Shown in pieces: positions 29,149 through 38,709 of a DNA stretch of 64,000 nt. The DNA comes from Galbibacter pacificus (GTDB taxonomy: Bacteria; Bacteroidota; Bacteroidia; Flavobacteriales; Flavobacteriaceae), in contig NZ_JAQSVC010000002.1 in the NCBI RefSeq assembly GCF_029603165.1, forward strand, positions 62,001 through 126,000, given 5' to 3'. Below the pieces are notes generated by a model. It was given only the letters and a program-made list of their open reading frames with translations, did no database searches and was not told where the DNA came from. Position 1 is the first letter of the stretch; each line of letters opens with the position of its first letter. A program made the translations under genes and the position numbers.

Positions 29149-29624
29149 GTTTTTTTAAAAGAAGCATCGGTTAAAATAAAAAGAGAGGTATTTTGTTAAT
29201 ATGCTTTCAAAGAAAAAAGGGATATCATTAGGTATCCCTTTCTCATTTTCAGGATACTTTAAATAGGAAATCATTAAAATGTTAATAAAATCAGAACTTG
29301 TTAATTTTCAGTATTTTAGTAAATAGACTCATTTTCTGCAAAATAAATCTTTAAATCGAAGTATATAATCTTGTTAATCAGTAATTTATAGGGTCGCTAT
29401 TATTTTTTTTGTTTTAATATAAAATTAATATTTATATTTAAATCGTTGAAAAACAGTATTTTGTGATGTATTGATAAAATTTAACATTTTTATTGTACGA
29501 CTTGTAGTCCAAACGGAGTTATACAACGTATACATAAAGAGGTATTTTGTCGGTAATATATGCATTTCGTCTATTGTTTTTAAACAAGCCTCAATACTAA
29601 AATTAATTTTAAAAGAACTTAACC
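29149..29624. other. A+T-rich intergenic region after the glycan locus
   Basis: It holds the terminator at 29216-29241 and otherwise only A+T-rich sequence. The 13-bp word AGAGGTATTTTGT is seen in full or nearly so near 29183 and near 29537. The second copy, with its following bases, may be part of the promoter of the next gene. No gene or RNA was recognised. Confidence 0.5.
29216..29241 (+). terminator. Rho-independent terminator after the GH97 gene
   Basis: AAAGGGATA (29216-29224) and TATCCCTTT (29233-29241) form a perfect 9-bp stem with an 8-base loop, followed by TCTCATTTTC. It lies about 70 bp after the GH97 stop. Confidence 0.8.
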
Positions 29625-31511
29625 ATGAAAAAAAATAGCTGGTCGATGCTGTTGATTTTATTGATGATTTTTTTCACGTCCTGTACAGATGATAAGGCTT
29701 TGGAGTCTTTAATTAATGGAGAGGATGATAATATGGAAATAATCGATCCGGATCCTGAAGATTCAGACGATCCCTATAATGTAATTACAGATGCGGTAGA
29801 TATTCCCTGTGATTACGATTTTGCCGCTACAGAGGCAAATGCTTCCCTTAACATTAGTTGCGATTACGATTTGGGCGGTAAGTCCATTCAATTGGCATCG
29901 GGTGTAAAATTAAATTTCGACGGTGGAGAAATAGTAAACGGAAGTTTGGATTTTTCCGGAGACGGGGTAATCGATGGTCAGTTATTAAATATTGACCTGA
30001 AAATAGACGGCGATGTAAAAATAGAACACCCCCATTTTATTTTCGAACCTTCCCGATGGGATATGGTGGAAGGCAAAACTTCTGATGAAAATGCCTTTCA
30101 GAATAAAGAACATATAAATGTTGCATTAGAACTTACTCATGAAATTGGCGGCGAGGTTTTTGAAATTGATAAATTGGATGCCTATTTCTATGGAAAGCGC
30201 CTTACAAATCATCCTCCGTATAGTTATGCTGATAATTCCATTAAAGTACCTACGGATACACATATTCTTATGAGCGACAATACATTTCTTAGGGTACAAC
30301 CTACTAATAACCCCTTCAGCAGGCTTCTTACTACTTTTAAAGGCCAAAATATAACCATTGAAGGTGGGAATTTAGTAGGAGACCGTTACACACACGATTA
30401 TTCTGCGGTTGTAGATGAAGTTGGCGTTTCAAGAAATACCCATGAATATGGTGGCCTGCTCATGATATTGGGTTCGCATAACGTAGTTGTTGATAATGTA
30501 AATATTTACGAAGGAAGTGGCGACGGAATTATGGTACAAGGTTCTTCTATACGGGAAAGGGACGGTTCTATTAAGGATGGAAACTTTCAATCTGAAAATG
30601 TGGTGATAAGCAACAGCTTTATAGATAAATGCCGAAGAAACAATATTTCAATAACCGACGGGAGTGGTATTACGGTAGAAAACTGTACCATTTCGGGAGC
30701 CGGGGGCGAACACGGTTCTGGTAAAGATTACGAGGGGACTGCCCCGGAAATAGGAATCGACCTTGAAGCATACAGGGAGAGAAAAGACGACGGCTCGCTT
30801 TATGCATATGAGCAGTTGGAAAACGTTACCATTAAAAATAATAAATTTACGGGCAATCATGTGGCCGATGTACTTGTTTTTACTGCTGATTTTATCAACA
30901 TAGAAAACAATACAATGGATAACAGAATAGGGATTAACGCAGGTCATGATGTGAAGATTACCGGAAATACCATGAAAGCAAAACCGGATATCCAAACAAA
31001 TGTAGGTATTGGTTTTGACCATTATACCGTTGCAAATGAAGAGTTGACATATAATATCGAGGCAAGCAACAACAAAATAGCGGGATACGATACTTCTATC
31101 CGTGTAGGAAGCTTTAATGTAAAAGTGAATGGAAACGAATTTTATGACTTTAAGCAAGCCATTTACATTACCAATATAGAAGATGCCGAAATAGGAAACA
31201 ATGTATTTGTTAGCGACAGGGACGTGAGTTATGCATATTTTGCAATGGGCAAAACTACGGTTGCAAAAAACGTAACCATAAAAGGTGAAGATATTAGCGT
31301 GACACACCGCCCATTATACTTGACCAATTTGAACGATGCTATTGGCAGCTCCAGCGAACGTATTACTTTTGATGAATGTAAATTTTCATCTTCTAGAGAG
31401 CTGTATCTGGATAACTGTAAAAACATCACCATAAAAAACAGTAGTATGAATACGGAGGTCGAGCAAATCAATTCCGAGAATATAGTATTGCAGAATAATA
31501 AAATGGAATAA
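29625..31511 (+). CDS. Right-handed beta-helix lipoprotein of unknown role
   Basis: A 628-residue lipoprotein (acceptor Cys20, FFTSC) followed by an acidic linker rich in Asp and Glu (about 25-50). From about residue 85 to the end it is a parallel beta-helix: many short turns with N-N or S-N ladders such as NITIEGGNLVGD, VVVDNVNIYEGSGDGIMVQG, GITVENCTISGAGG and NVTIKNNKFTGN. This fold occurs in pectate lyases, epimerases, phage depolymerases and adhesins, and no catalytic motif is obvious. It is monocistronic, between the hemicellulose locus and the exopolysaccharide locus, with a strong hairpin after it. A role in modifying or binding polysaccharide is possible but unproven. Confidence 0.8.
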   Translation: MKKNSWSMLLILLMIFFTSCTDDKALESLINGEDDNMEIIDPDPEDSDDPYNVITDAVDIPCDYDFAATEANASLNISCDYDLGGKSIQLASGVKLNFDGGEIVNGSLDFSGDGVIDGQLLNIDLKIDGDVKIEHPHFIFEPSRWDMVEGKTSDENAFQNKEHINVALELTHEIGGEVFEIDKLDAYFYGKRLTNHPPYSYADNSIKVPTDTHILMSDNTFLRVQPTNNPFSRLLTTFKGQNITIEGGNLVGDRYTHDYSAVVDEVGVSRNTHEYGGLLMILGSHNVVVDNVNIYEGSGDGIMVQGSSIRERDGSIKDGNFQSENVVISNSFIDKCRRNNISITDGSGITVENCTISGAGGEHGSGKDYEGTAPEIGIDLEAYRERKDDGSLYAYEQLENVTIKNNKFTGNHVADVLVFTADFINIENNTMDNRIGINAGHDVKITGNTMKAKPDIQTNVGIGFDHYTVANEELTYNIEASNNKIAGYDTSIRVGSFNVKVNGNEFYDFKQAIYITNIEDAEIGNNVFVSDRDVSYAYFAMGKTTVAKNVTIKGEDISVTHRPLYLTNLNDAIGSSSERITFDECKFSSSRELYLDNCKNITIKNSSMNTEVEQINSENIVLQNNKME

Positions 31512-31564
31512 ATTTTATTTGGATTGCCCACTATAATCATATCATAAAATAATGTTTAATGTCG

Positions 31565-31600
31565 CTTCGATCCCGACCAATAATAGCGTCGGGATCGAAG
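31565..31600 (+). terminator. Strong hairpin after the beta-helix gene
   Basis: CTTCGATCCCGAC (31565-31577) and GTCGGGATCGAAG (31588-31600) form a perfect 13-bp stem with a 10-base loop. It is 53 bp after the stop codon. There is no long T-run, but the stem is stable. Confidence 0.75.
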
Positions 31601-31625
31601 TTGCATATTATTAATAAGGCAATTA

Positions 31626-31670
31626 GTCAATAAGTTAATAAGAAAAGGGTTTTTCTAGTTTAGAGTTGAG
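31626..31670 (+). repeat. Left copy of the inverted repeat flanking the polysaccharide module
   Basis: These 45 bases match the reverse complement of 42072-42116: the first 14 and last 24 are identical, and only the 7-base middle differs (AAGAAAA versus GAAGAAA). The two copies lie 10.4 kb apart and enclose nine polysaccharide genes. Confidence 0.85.
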
Positions 31671-31674
31671 GGTT

Positions 31675-31703
31675 CAGAGTTGCAGAGGTTCAAAGTTGCA
31701 AAG
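31675..31703 (+). repeat. Second repeat word, left copy
   Basis: These 29 bases match the reverse complement of 42181-42209 with a single mismatch. Relative to the 45-bp element, the order of the two words is swapped between the two blocks, so the blocks are built from shuffled modules. Confidence 0.8.
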
Positions 31704-31906
31704 TTCCAAAATTCATCTAACAATGATTAACTAGTAGAGCTCTAGTCACTTTTTCGTTGTTAGCATTAGTTAGCCTATTAACTAATAACAATTAACAATT
31801 TCCCTAACAATAATTATCAATTGATAAAAAACAGCCAACTGAGTTCTGCCGACTGCAATTCCAGAACTACCGTCCCAAAACCTAGAACTGCCGTCCCAAA
31901 ACCCAG

Positions 31907-32091
31907 AACTGCCGACTGCCAACTACATTTTGCCAACTGCAAACCCAAAACTACCGACTGCCAACTACATTTTGCCAACTGCAAACCCAGAACTACCATC
32001 CCAAAACCTAGAATTGTCAACCGCCATCTATATTGTGCCAACTGCAAACCCAAAACTACCGGCCGCCACTTACATTGTGCCAACTGCAACC
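31907..32091. repeat. Degenerate 42-bp tandem repeat
   Basis: Two adjacent copies, 31907-31948 and 31949-31990, differ at only a few bases and share the core TTTTGCCAACTGCAAACCCA. A third copy (31991-32053) has a 21-bp insertion, and a shorter fourth copy (32054-32091) ends the array. A related but more degenerate prelude starts near 31847. The unit is C-rich on the plus strand and lacks stop codons in several frames. Confidence 0.8.
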
Positions 32092-32420
32092 ATGAATTTT
32101 CAACTTCAACCTTTAAACATACAGCCAGAAAACCTATTAACAATTAATCAATACCAAAAACCAGAACTTTAATCATTCATTAACCAATTTTTAACTCAAT
32201 ATATTATAAAGTGCCATTCAACCTAAATATTTTGCATTTCAAATTATTATCTACACAGTTTAGAAGTTTTTTTTGATCTTTAACAACATAAACACGGCAA
32301 CCCTTTTAAGCTTGGTCGCTTAATTATGCACATGTTTATACCCCCGGCTTACGGTAATTCAATTGTCATTAAATAGGATTAATAGCAACCATAAATGTTA
32401 ATTGAATTTACAATAACAAC

Positions 32421-33938
32421 ATGTTATCAAAGCAAATAAAAGGTGGTGCTATTCTATCGTATGCAACAATATTTCTAACCAATATTGTTGGCATCCTGCT
32501 TACTCCATTTATCATTAGGTCCTTAGGTGCTTCAGAGTATGGTCTCTATACCATGATAGGTGCTTTTATTGGGTATATGAGCGTATTGGACCTAGGGCTT
32601 AACAATACCATAATAAGGTTTGTGGCAAAGTACCGTGCCGAAAACAACAAAAAGGAAGAAGCCAACTTTCTGGCCCTGTGCTTTATAATGTATGCCATTA
32701 TCTCATTGATTATTGTAGTTGTTGGCCTTGTATTATACTTTAACATTAACGGGCTGTTTGGAGATACCATGAATGCCGAAGAACTAAGGAAAGCCAAAAT
32801 AATGGCCGGCATTTTAATATTCAACCTTTCTATTACCCTGCCCGGGGGCGCCTTTACCGGAATATGTAATGGATATGAAGAATTTATTGCACCAAAAACA
32901 ATTAGCATTATACGCTACATTATCCGCTCGGTATTGATTGTTGCCATTTTGCTCATGGGAGCAAATTCTATTGGCATTGTAATAGTAGATACGTGTATGA
33001 ACCTGCTTTTTATGGCCAGTGTGGCCTATGTTGTTTTTAAAAAGCTGAAAGTAAAAATACGCTTGTACAAGTTTGATAAAGTTTTGCTGAAAACAATTTT
33101 AGGGTATTCCATTTGGATTTTTATCTTCAGTATCGTTAATCAGCTTAGGTGGCAATTTGGGCAGGTTATCCTTGGCCTGAACTACGAGACGGCCATTGTG
33201 GCCATTTATGCGGTAGGGGTAACCTTGGGGACTTATTATGGCGCTTTTTCGGGGGCCATTTCTTCTTTATTTCAGCCTAAGGCAATGAAAATGGTAGTAA
33301 AAAACGAGCCCAGCGTTATTGTTACCGATACGTTTATAAAAATATCTAGAATCCTACTGTTGGTTTTATTGTTTGTTTTTGGCGGTTTTATACTTACCGG
33401 AAAGCAATTTATTATACTTTGGGTAGGCAGCGAATTTACAGAAGCTTATAGCTACACCCTGCTTATCATGATCGGCCTTACGTTTATTCTAAGCCAGGGG
33501 TTTGCCAATAATATTTTACAGGCACACAACAAAATGACGTTCAGGGGGGTAACCCTAATTGTTACCACCTTGCTGGGCTTTATGCTGGGTTGGTATTACT
33601 CCCTTATTTATGGAGCATTGGGGCTTATAGTCTGCACGGTTGTTTTTATGTTTATAGAAAGGGCCTGCATTTGGTGGTATTTAAAAAAGAGCCTCGCTAT
33701 TAATATGGCACATTACTTTTCCAGAACATTGCCACTTTTTATATCGTTTCTTGTTGCCATTGCCGTGGGATATCTATGCATTGCCCAAATACAAGGTTCG
33801 GGCTGGTACATTTTTTCAGTTAAAGTACTTATTTATTCCATGATCTATTTTACATGTATATACTTTTCTCTTGATGATTTTGAAAAGGAATTGATAAAAA
33901 CTTCATTTAAAAAATTAAACACTATTAAAAGTTCTTAA
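32421..33938 (+). CDS. Wzx-type polysaccharide flippase
   Basis: A 505-residue membrane protein with about 12-14 hydrophobic helices and the polysaccharide-synthesis N-terminus of the MOP/MATE superfamily (GGAILSYATIFLTNIVGILL, RSLGASEYGLYTM). Family members flip undecaprenyl-linked repeat units across the inner membrane. It is the first gene of a compact co-directional module: the next glycosyltransferase starts 2 bp after its stop, and a Wzy-like polymerase lies downstream. Wzx/Wzy assembly is therefore indicated for the polymer made here. Confidence 0.92.
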   Translation: MLSKQIKGGAILSYATIFLTNIVGILLTPFIIRSLGASEYGLYTMIGAFIGYMSVLDLGLNNTIIRFVAKYRAENNKKEEANFLALCFIMYAIISLIIVVVGLVLYFNINGLFGDTMNAEELRKAKIMAGILIFNLSITLPGGAFTGICNGYEEFIAPKTISIIRYIIRSVLIVAILLMGANSIGIVIVDTCMNLLFMASVAYVVFKKLKVKIRLYKFDKVLLKTILGYSIWIFIFSIVNQLRWQFGQVILGLNYETAIVAIYAVGVTLGTYYGAFSGAISSLFQPKAMKMVVKNEPSVIVTDTFIKISRILLLVLLFVFGGFILTGKQFIILWVGSEFTEAYSYTLLIMIGLTFILSQGFANNILQAHNKMTFRGVTLIVTTLLGFMLGWYYSLIYGALGLIVCTVVFMFIERACIWWYLKKSLAINMAHYFSRTLPLFISFLVAIAVGYLCIAQIQGSGWYIFSVKVLIYSMIYFTCIYFSLDDFEKELIKTSFKKLNTIKSS

Positions 33939-33939
33939 A

Positions 33940-34941
33940 ATGAACCCCGTAGATATCTCCATAATAGTCCCTGTTTACAATGCCGAAAAGCAATTGGAGA
34001 AATGCATTGCCTCTATATTGTCGCAAACCTTAAAAACCATCGAGGTTATTGCCGTTGATGATGGCTCTACGGACAACTCTAATAACATATGCGGGAAATT
34101 TAAAGAAGAAGATGCCAGGTTTAAATTAATAACACAAAAAAACAGTGGAAAACCATTTGCCGTTAACAAAGGCTATTTGGTAGCCAAAGGGGAATATGTT
34201 CTAATCTTGGACAGCGATGATTATATTGAACCCGACTTATGCAAAACAGCCCTTGCAATAGCCAAGGAACAAAATGTAGATATTGTAAATTACAATTACT
34301 TTTACCAGCAAAATGGTCGCTCTGAAAAAAGGAGCACTCCTTTCCCCAAGAACAACGTTCTTTCCAAAAACGATTTTTTGTCGCTTTTAAAAAAAGATTC
34401 CCATGCTTCTAAATTGTTATGGTTTACATGGACCAACCTAATTAAGAAGGAGCTTCTGGATAAAAACAACATCCGCCATGACGAAAATTTAAGGGTCGGC
34501 GTAGATTCTACCTTCAATTTACTCTGTTACCTAAACGCCAATGGAATTTATGCCATTGAGGATGCCTTCTATCATTATGTAAACAACCCCTTGTCTATTA
34601 CACAAAGGCATTTTAAGCCCAACCTTACCAAGCATCTTTTAAATCAGTTTAAAAGTAAGCTGGACATATACCGGCACTATGGATTGACCGACAGGGAATA
34701 TACAGTTGATTTTTCAAGATATTATATAGAGCATAGCTTGTTTTTTATATTGGTAAACGAGCTAAACCACCCCGATGGCTATCAATTAAAAAGGATAAAA
34801 GCATTACGTAACAACGAAATGTACCAATATTGTTTTCGGTTTTATAAAGCTTCCGGTAACATCCCGATCAGGTTGAGGCTCGTTATCTTTTGCTTTAAAA
34901 ATAAAATATACTTCCCCATAAAGCCATTACTAAAGTTTTAA
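33940..34941 (+). CDS. GT2-family glycosyltransferase
   Basis: A 333-residue GT-A fold transferase. The N-terminus has the nucleotide-binding start DISIIVPVYNAEKQLEKC and VIAVDDGSTDNS. The DxD region is VLILDSDDYIEPD near residue 90. The C-terminal half is family-typical but not diagnostic of the sugar. It works at the cytoplasmic face of the inner membrane on a lipid-linked repeat unit. It starts 2 bp after wzx and 2 bp before the next transferase. Donor and acceptor are unknown. Confidence 0.93.
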   Translation: MNPVDISIIVPVYNAEKQLEKCIASILSQTLKTIEVIAVDDGSTDNSNNICGKFKEEDARFKLITQKNSGKPFAVNKGYLVAKGEYVLILDSDDYIEPDLCKTALAIAKEQNVDIVNYNYFYQQNGRSEKRSTPFPKNNVLSKNDFLSLLKKDSHASKLLWFTWTNLIKKELLDKNNIRHDENLRVGVDSTFNLLCYLNANGIYAIEDAFYHYVNNPLSITQRHFKPNLTKHLLNQFKSKLDIYRHYGLTDREYTVDFSRYYIEHSLFFILVNELNHPDGYQLKRIKALRNNEMYQYCFRFYKASGNIPIRLRLVIFCFKNKIYFPIKPLLKF

Positions 34942-34942
34942 T

Positions 34943-36067
34943 ATGATACATAAACCAACCATATTATTTGTTCATCCCGACTTAAGGGGTGGCGGTGCCG
35001 AAAAGGTACTTGTTAATTTATTGAATTCCATAGATTTAACCAAGTACGATGTAACGCTGTTGACTTATTTTGAAGAAGGCATCAATAGAAACGGGCTCGA
35101 TCCAGCAATTAAGCAAAAGTTTATTTTCAAGAAAGTCTTCAGGGGGTGGTCGGTCATTCAAAAAATACTTACGCCAAGGCAATTGTTCAAATTGTTCATA
35201 AAGGGCAAATACAACGTAATCGTTGCATACCTGGAAGGCGTTCCAACCCGCATGGTAAGCGGTTGCCCGCACCAGGGAACAAAACTTATATCGTGGCTGC
35301 ATATCGACCTTGAAAATTTTGGCATTGAAAAGGTATTTCAATCAACCAAAGAAATGGTTCATTGCTATGAAAAATTCGATGCCGTTGTTGCCGTTTCCAA
35401 GCGCTCCTTGGCTTCCTTAATAGAAATAGCAGACATTGACCGCTCTAAAGGATATGTTATCCATAATGTCGTGGAAACACAGTGGATACTGGATAACGGA
35501 AAGGAAAAAGTAACCAATATCGAGCTTGATCCCCAAACGGTAAACCTTTGCACCGTTGGAAGGCTTACCCGCCAAAAAGGCTATAAAAGACTGGTAAACG
35601 TAATGGGCCAAATAGTAAAGGTACATAGCAATGTTAAACTATATATTATTGGTGATGGCGAATTAAAAGATGAGCTGCTTGAGCTTATTGCCGAAAATAA
35701 ATTGCAAGACCACGTTTATCTATTGGGCTTTCAGGGCAACCCGCATAAATATGTGGCCAAGTGCGACCTTTTTGTGTGTTCTTCTTTTGAAGAAGGATAC
35801 AGTACGGCCGTTACAGAGTCGGTTATATTGGGCACCCCGGTATTAACCACCGCCTGTGCCGGAATGGACGAAATACTGGACGACGGGAATACGGGAATGA
35901 TTGTGGAAAACTCCGAAGATGGTTTGCATAACGGTTTGTTGAACCTATTGGAAAACCCAGATTTAATAAATCTTTTTAAAGAGAAAACACAGTTAAAATC
36001 TACATACTACCAAAATCTAAACAATGCCGGAAAAGTAGAAATGCTTTTTGATACACTGCTAAAATGA
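34943..36067 (+). CDS. GT4-family glycosyltransferase
   Basis: A 374-residue GT-B fold transferase. The N-terminal domain opens ILFVHPDLRGGGAEKVLVNL, a glycine-rich acceptor-side loop typical of GT4. The C-terminal domain begins near CTVGRLTRQKGYKRLV and contains the EEGYSTAVTESV motif, in which two Glu about seven residues apart contact the nucleotide sugar. A retaining transferase is expected. It sits between a GT2 gene and an acetyltransferase gene in the same packed operon. Confidence 0.93.
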   Translation: MIHKPTILFVHPDLRGGGAEKVLVNLLNSIDLTKYDVTLLTYFEEGINRNGLDPAIKQKFIFKKVFRGWSVIQKILTPRQLFKLFIKGKYNVIVAYLEGVPTRMVSGCPHQGTKLISWLHIDLENFGIEKVFQSTKEMVHCYEKFDAVVAVSKRSLASLIEIADIDRSKGYVIHNVVETQWILDNGKEKVTNIELDPQTVNLCTVGRLTRQKGYKRLVNVMGQIVKVHSNVKLYIIGDGELKDELLELIAENKLQDHVYLLGFQGNPHKYVAKCDLFVCSSFEEGYSTAVTESVILGTPVLTTACAGMDEILDDGNTGMIVENSEDGLHNGLLNLLENPDLINLFKEKTQLKSTYYQNLNNAGKVEMLFDTLLK

Positions 36068-36074
36068 TACTAAA

Positions 36075-36629
36075 ATGGATGCAATAATAAAAGCCGACCT
36101 ATATAGGTACCAAGCAAGTACCGGCCGTAAACAGTTGATTAAAAAACTACTGAACCCTGCATTTTTGTATACCTTCTTATACAGAAAAACGGCAAAATAT
36201 AGTGGTTCGTCAATACAAGGCATCTTTTTTAGAATATTAAAACGCCATTTTGGATATTTCTATGGAGTACAAATACCGCCAACCACCAAAATAGGCGGCG
36301 GCCTGTTTATTGGCCATGTGGGCAATATTGTATTAAATCCCGATGCTGTTATTGGCAACAATTGCAATATTGCACAAGGGGTTACCATTGGCCAGGAAAA
36401 TAGGGGTCAAAAAAAAGGGGCACCCAAAATTGGTAACGAAGTATGGATTGGTGCCAATACGGTAATTGTTGGAAACATAACCATTGGAAACAATGTTTTA
36501 ATAGCCCCCAACTGCTTTGTGAATTTTGATGTGCCCAACAATGCCGTGGTGATAAGTAGCCAATGTAGTATACACCCAAAGGAAAATGCAACCGAAAACT
36601 ATATCGACTTTAAATATGTAACGCCATGA
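36075..36629 (+). CDS. Serine acetyltransferase-like hexapeptide O-acetyltransferase
   Basis: A 184-residue left-handed beta-helix acyltransferase. Hexapeptide repeats run from about residue 75 to 165 (IGGGLFIGHVGNIVLNPDAV, IGNNCNIAQGVTIG, IGNEVWIGANTVIVGNITIG), with the catalytic His probably in FIGHVGNIV. It resembles CysE/WcaF-type enzymes. Its place among glycosyltransferases, with its stop overlapping the next start by 4 bp, argues that it acetylates a sugar of the repeat unit and does not make O-acetylserine for cysteine synthesis. Confidence 0.88.
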   Translation: MDAIIKADLYRYQASTGRKQLIKKLLNPAFLYTFLYRKTAKYSGSSIQGIFFRILKRHFGYFYGVQIPPTTKIGGGLFIGHVGNIVLNPDAVIGNNCNIAQGVTIGQENRGQKKGAPKIGNEVWIGANTVIVGNITIGNNVLIAPNCFVNFDVPNNAVVISSQCSIHPKENATENYIDFKYVTP

Positions 36630-37645
36630 AACATCCCTTTTTTACTATTGTCATGCCCGTATATAAGGTCGAGAAATATATTGAAAGGTGTATTTTAAGT
36701 GTTCTTGGCCAAACATATACAAATTTTGAGCTGCTTATTGTAGATGATGGATCGCCGGATAAAAGCAGGGAAATAGCCAAAGGATATGCAAAAAAAGATG
36801 ACCGGGTAACAATCCTGAGCAAACCCAACGGTGGCTTGTCTGATGCAAGGAACTACGGTATTGACCGTGCAAAAGGAGATTACCTATATTTTATTGACAG
36901 CGACGATTGGATTGAAAACAATCTGCTGGAGACCATTGTGCACAAAATAACCGTCTCACCTGCCGATATATATGTTTTTGGCTATTTTCTGGATACCGAA
37001 ACCGATAACGGCAAATTGCTTCAGCAACAAAAAATAGCCTACAAAAATGCTCATTTTTTAAGGACATTGACATCGCCTCCGGAATTATCGGCGGAACTCC
37101 TCAATTTATTGGGCTATGCATGGAACAAAGTATATTCTAAAAAAATAATAGATACGTATAATCTCCGCTTCGATAAAGGAATTTCCCTTGTAGAAGATAT
37201 GCTTTTTAACTCTAGGGCCTATTGTAAAGCAAGTGCGGTAATTATTATAAAAGAACATTTATATCATTATATCAACAGAAATGTAGAAACACTTATAAAA
37301 ACCTACCATAAAGATTCTTTCGACCTTATTTTGAAAAAACACAAGGCCATTGAAGCTTTTCTTAACAACTGGAACTATACCGAAGCAGCTGTTAACAAAG
37401 CACTGGCCCATAACCTCGTTCTTGGTATACAATATTGCATTAACAACCTGTTGCTCTATGAAAATAACTTAACGGCTTCAGAAAAAAAAATGTACATCGA
37501 CCAAATGTTTCAAAATACCGAAACAAAGAAATACATCAACTGGTATGTCCCGGTGTCTAAAATTGATTTCATCTACAAAAAAATAATCAAATACAGATTG
37601 GTAACCTTAACAATGTATCTAAAGACATGGAAAAAGACAGCATAA
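36626..37645 (+). CDS. GT2-family glycosyltransferase
   Basis: A 339-residue GT2 protein with FFTIVMPVYKVEKYIERC at the start, LLIVDDGSPDKSREIAKG, the GGLSDARNYGIDRAKGDYL acceptor segment and the DxD region YFIDSDDWIENN. It overlaps the acetyltransferase gene by 4 bp, and its own end overlaps the pyruvyl transferase by 19 bp, so translation is probably coupled. The sugar is unknown. Confidence 0.93.
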   Translation: MKHPFFTIVMPVYKVEKYIERCILSVLGQTYTNFELLIVDDGSPDKSREIAKGYAKKDDRVTILSKPNGGLSDARNYGIDRAKGDYLYFIDSDDWIENNLLETIVHKITVSPADIYVFGYFLDTETDNGKLLQQQKIAYKNAHFLRTLTSPPELSAELLNLLGYAWNKVYSKKIIDTYNLRFDKGISLVEDMLFNSRAYCKASAVIIIKEHLYHYINRNVETLIKTYHKDSFDLILKKHKAIEAFLNNWNYTEAAVNKALAHNLVLGIQYCINNLLLYENNLTASEKKMYIDQMFQNTETKKYINWYVPVSKIDFIYKKIIKYRLVTLTMYLKTWKKTA

Positions 37646-38703
37646 TTAAAAAAATAAAAAAGGGGATTTCTTTTGAGACCAAAGTACGGTTGCACTTGGC
37701 AAAGCTAAAATATTCGGGCTCAAAAAAACCTTTCTTTCGTTTCAACAATAAAAAGTCCCGCGTTTATATTTTTTTGGCAGCCGATTACGGAAACCTTGGC
37801 GATGTGGCCATTACCTATGCCCAACATGCATTTTTAAAGCAATGTTTCCCGGAACGGCAGGTTATTGAAATTCCCATAAGCAAAACCTTGCAAGGATTAA
37901 CAATGGTAAAAAAACTGGTTACGCCCAACGATATAATAACTACTGTTGGCGGTGGGAACATGGGCGACCTTTACCACCAAATAGAATATTTTAGGCAGTT
38001 GGTAATAGAAGCATTTCCGAACAACAAAATAGTGTCTTTTCCTCAAACAATAGATTTTTCTATTGCTCCCGACGGAAGAAAAAAGTTGGACACCGCAAAA
38101 AAGGTGTATGGCTCTCACCAACATTTAACCTTAATAGCAAGAGAAGAAAAATCGTATCGCTTTTTTAAAGACAACTTTCCCAACAACAAAGTATTGCTAT
38201 TGCCCGATATTGTTATGACATTAAACAGGACAATTCCCAAATATAAAAGGGAAGGAATTATTATTTGCCTACGGGAAGACAAAGAAAAGAAACTAAATCC
38301 CGCACAAGAAAAACAATTAATCGAGTACACTAAAAAAAGGTTTAAACTCCATAATTATTACGATACCCATGTAGGCGGAACGCAGCTTTCCATGAAAAAA
38401 AGGCTGACAGCACTTTTTGCCATCTGGGAGGCCTTTAAAAAGGCAGAACTTGTTGTTACCGACAGGCTGCACGGAATGATTTTTTGTCATATCACCAATA
38501 CCCCTGCCCTGGTTTTCCTTAACAACAACCATAAAATAATCCAGTCTTACGAATGGATAAAACACAATAAAAAAATAACATTGATAAAAGAGTATGATTT
38601 TGCCGCAATACCCAAAGCCATGGATTTGGCCATTAACGGGGAAGAAAGCAAACAAATATCACTGATAAACAATTACAAAGATTTTAAAGACCTTATTAAA
38701 TAA
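37627..38703 (+). CDS. Polysaccharide pyruvyl transferase family protein
   Basis: A 358-residue protein of the CsaB/PS_pyruv_trans family. The N-terminal nucleotide-binding-like region is SRVYIFLAADYGNLGDVAIT followed by VGGGNMGDLYHQIEYFRQ. The C-terminal signature VVTDRLHGMIFCHITNTPAL contains the conserved Arg and His. The family places pyruvate ketals on sugars with phosphoenolpyruvate, adding negative charge to the polymer; some members have other roles. It overlaps the preceding GT2 gene by 19 bp and is followed at 6 bp by the polymerase gene. Confidence 0.88.
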   Translation: MEKDSIIKKIKKGISFETKVRLHLAKLKYSGSKKPFFRFNNKKSRVYIFLAADYGNLGDVAITYAQHAFLKQCFPERQVIEIPISKTLQGLTMVKKLVTPNDIITTVGGGNMGDLYHQIEYFRQLVIEAFPNNKIVSFPQTIDFSIAPDGRKKLDTAKKVYGSHQHLTLIAREEKSYRFFKDNFPNNKVLLLPDIVMTLNRTIPKYKREGIIICLREDKEKKLNPAQEKQLIEYTKKRFKLHNYYDTHVGGTQLSMKKRLTALFAIWEAFKKAELVVTDRLHGMIFCHITNTPALVFLNNNHKIIQSYEWIKHNKKITLIKEYDFAAIPKAMDLAINGEESKQISLINNYKDFKDLIK

Positions 38704-38709
38704 CCAACT

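Larger units (their letters stand above)
31512..32420. other. Long repeat-rich intergenic region before the polysaccharide module
   Basis: About 900 bp with no supportable gene. From left to right it holds the hairpin at 31565-31600, a compound repeat block at 31626-31703 shared in inverted orientation with 42072-42209, A+T-rich words of the AACAATTAAC type near 31787, a degenerate 42-bp tandem repeat at 31907-32091, and about 240 bp of A+T-rich sequence up to the Wzx start. Open frames exist in several phases on both strands across the tandem repeat, which reflects its composition and not coding. Confidence 0.7.

Noticed and set aside
31817-32172. Frames of about 80-108 codons on both strands (31821-32147 +, 31930-32172 +, 31817-32143 -)
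   Set aside because: They all arise from the same stop-poor 42-bp tandem repeat, overlap each other, and give low-complexity peptides.
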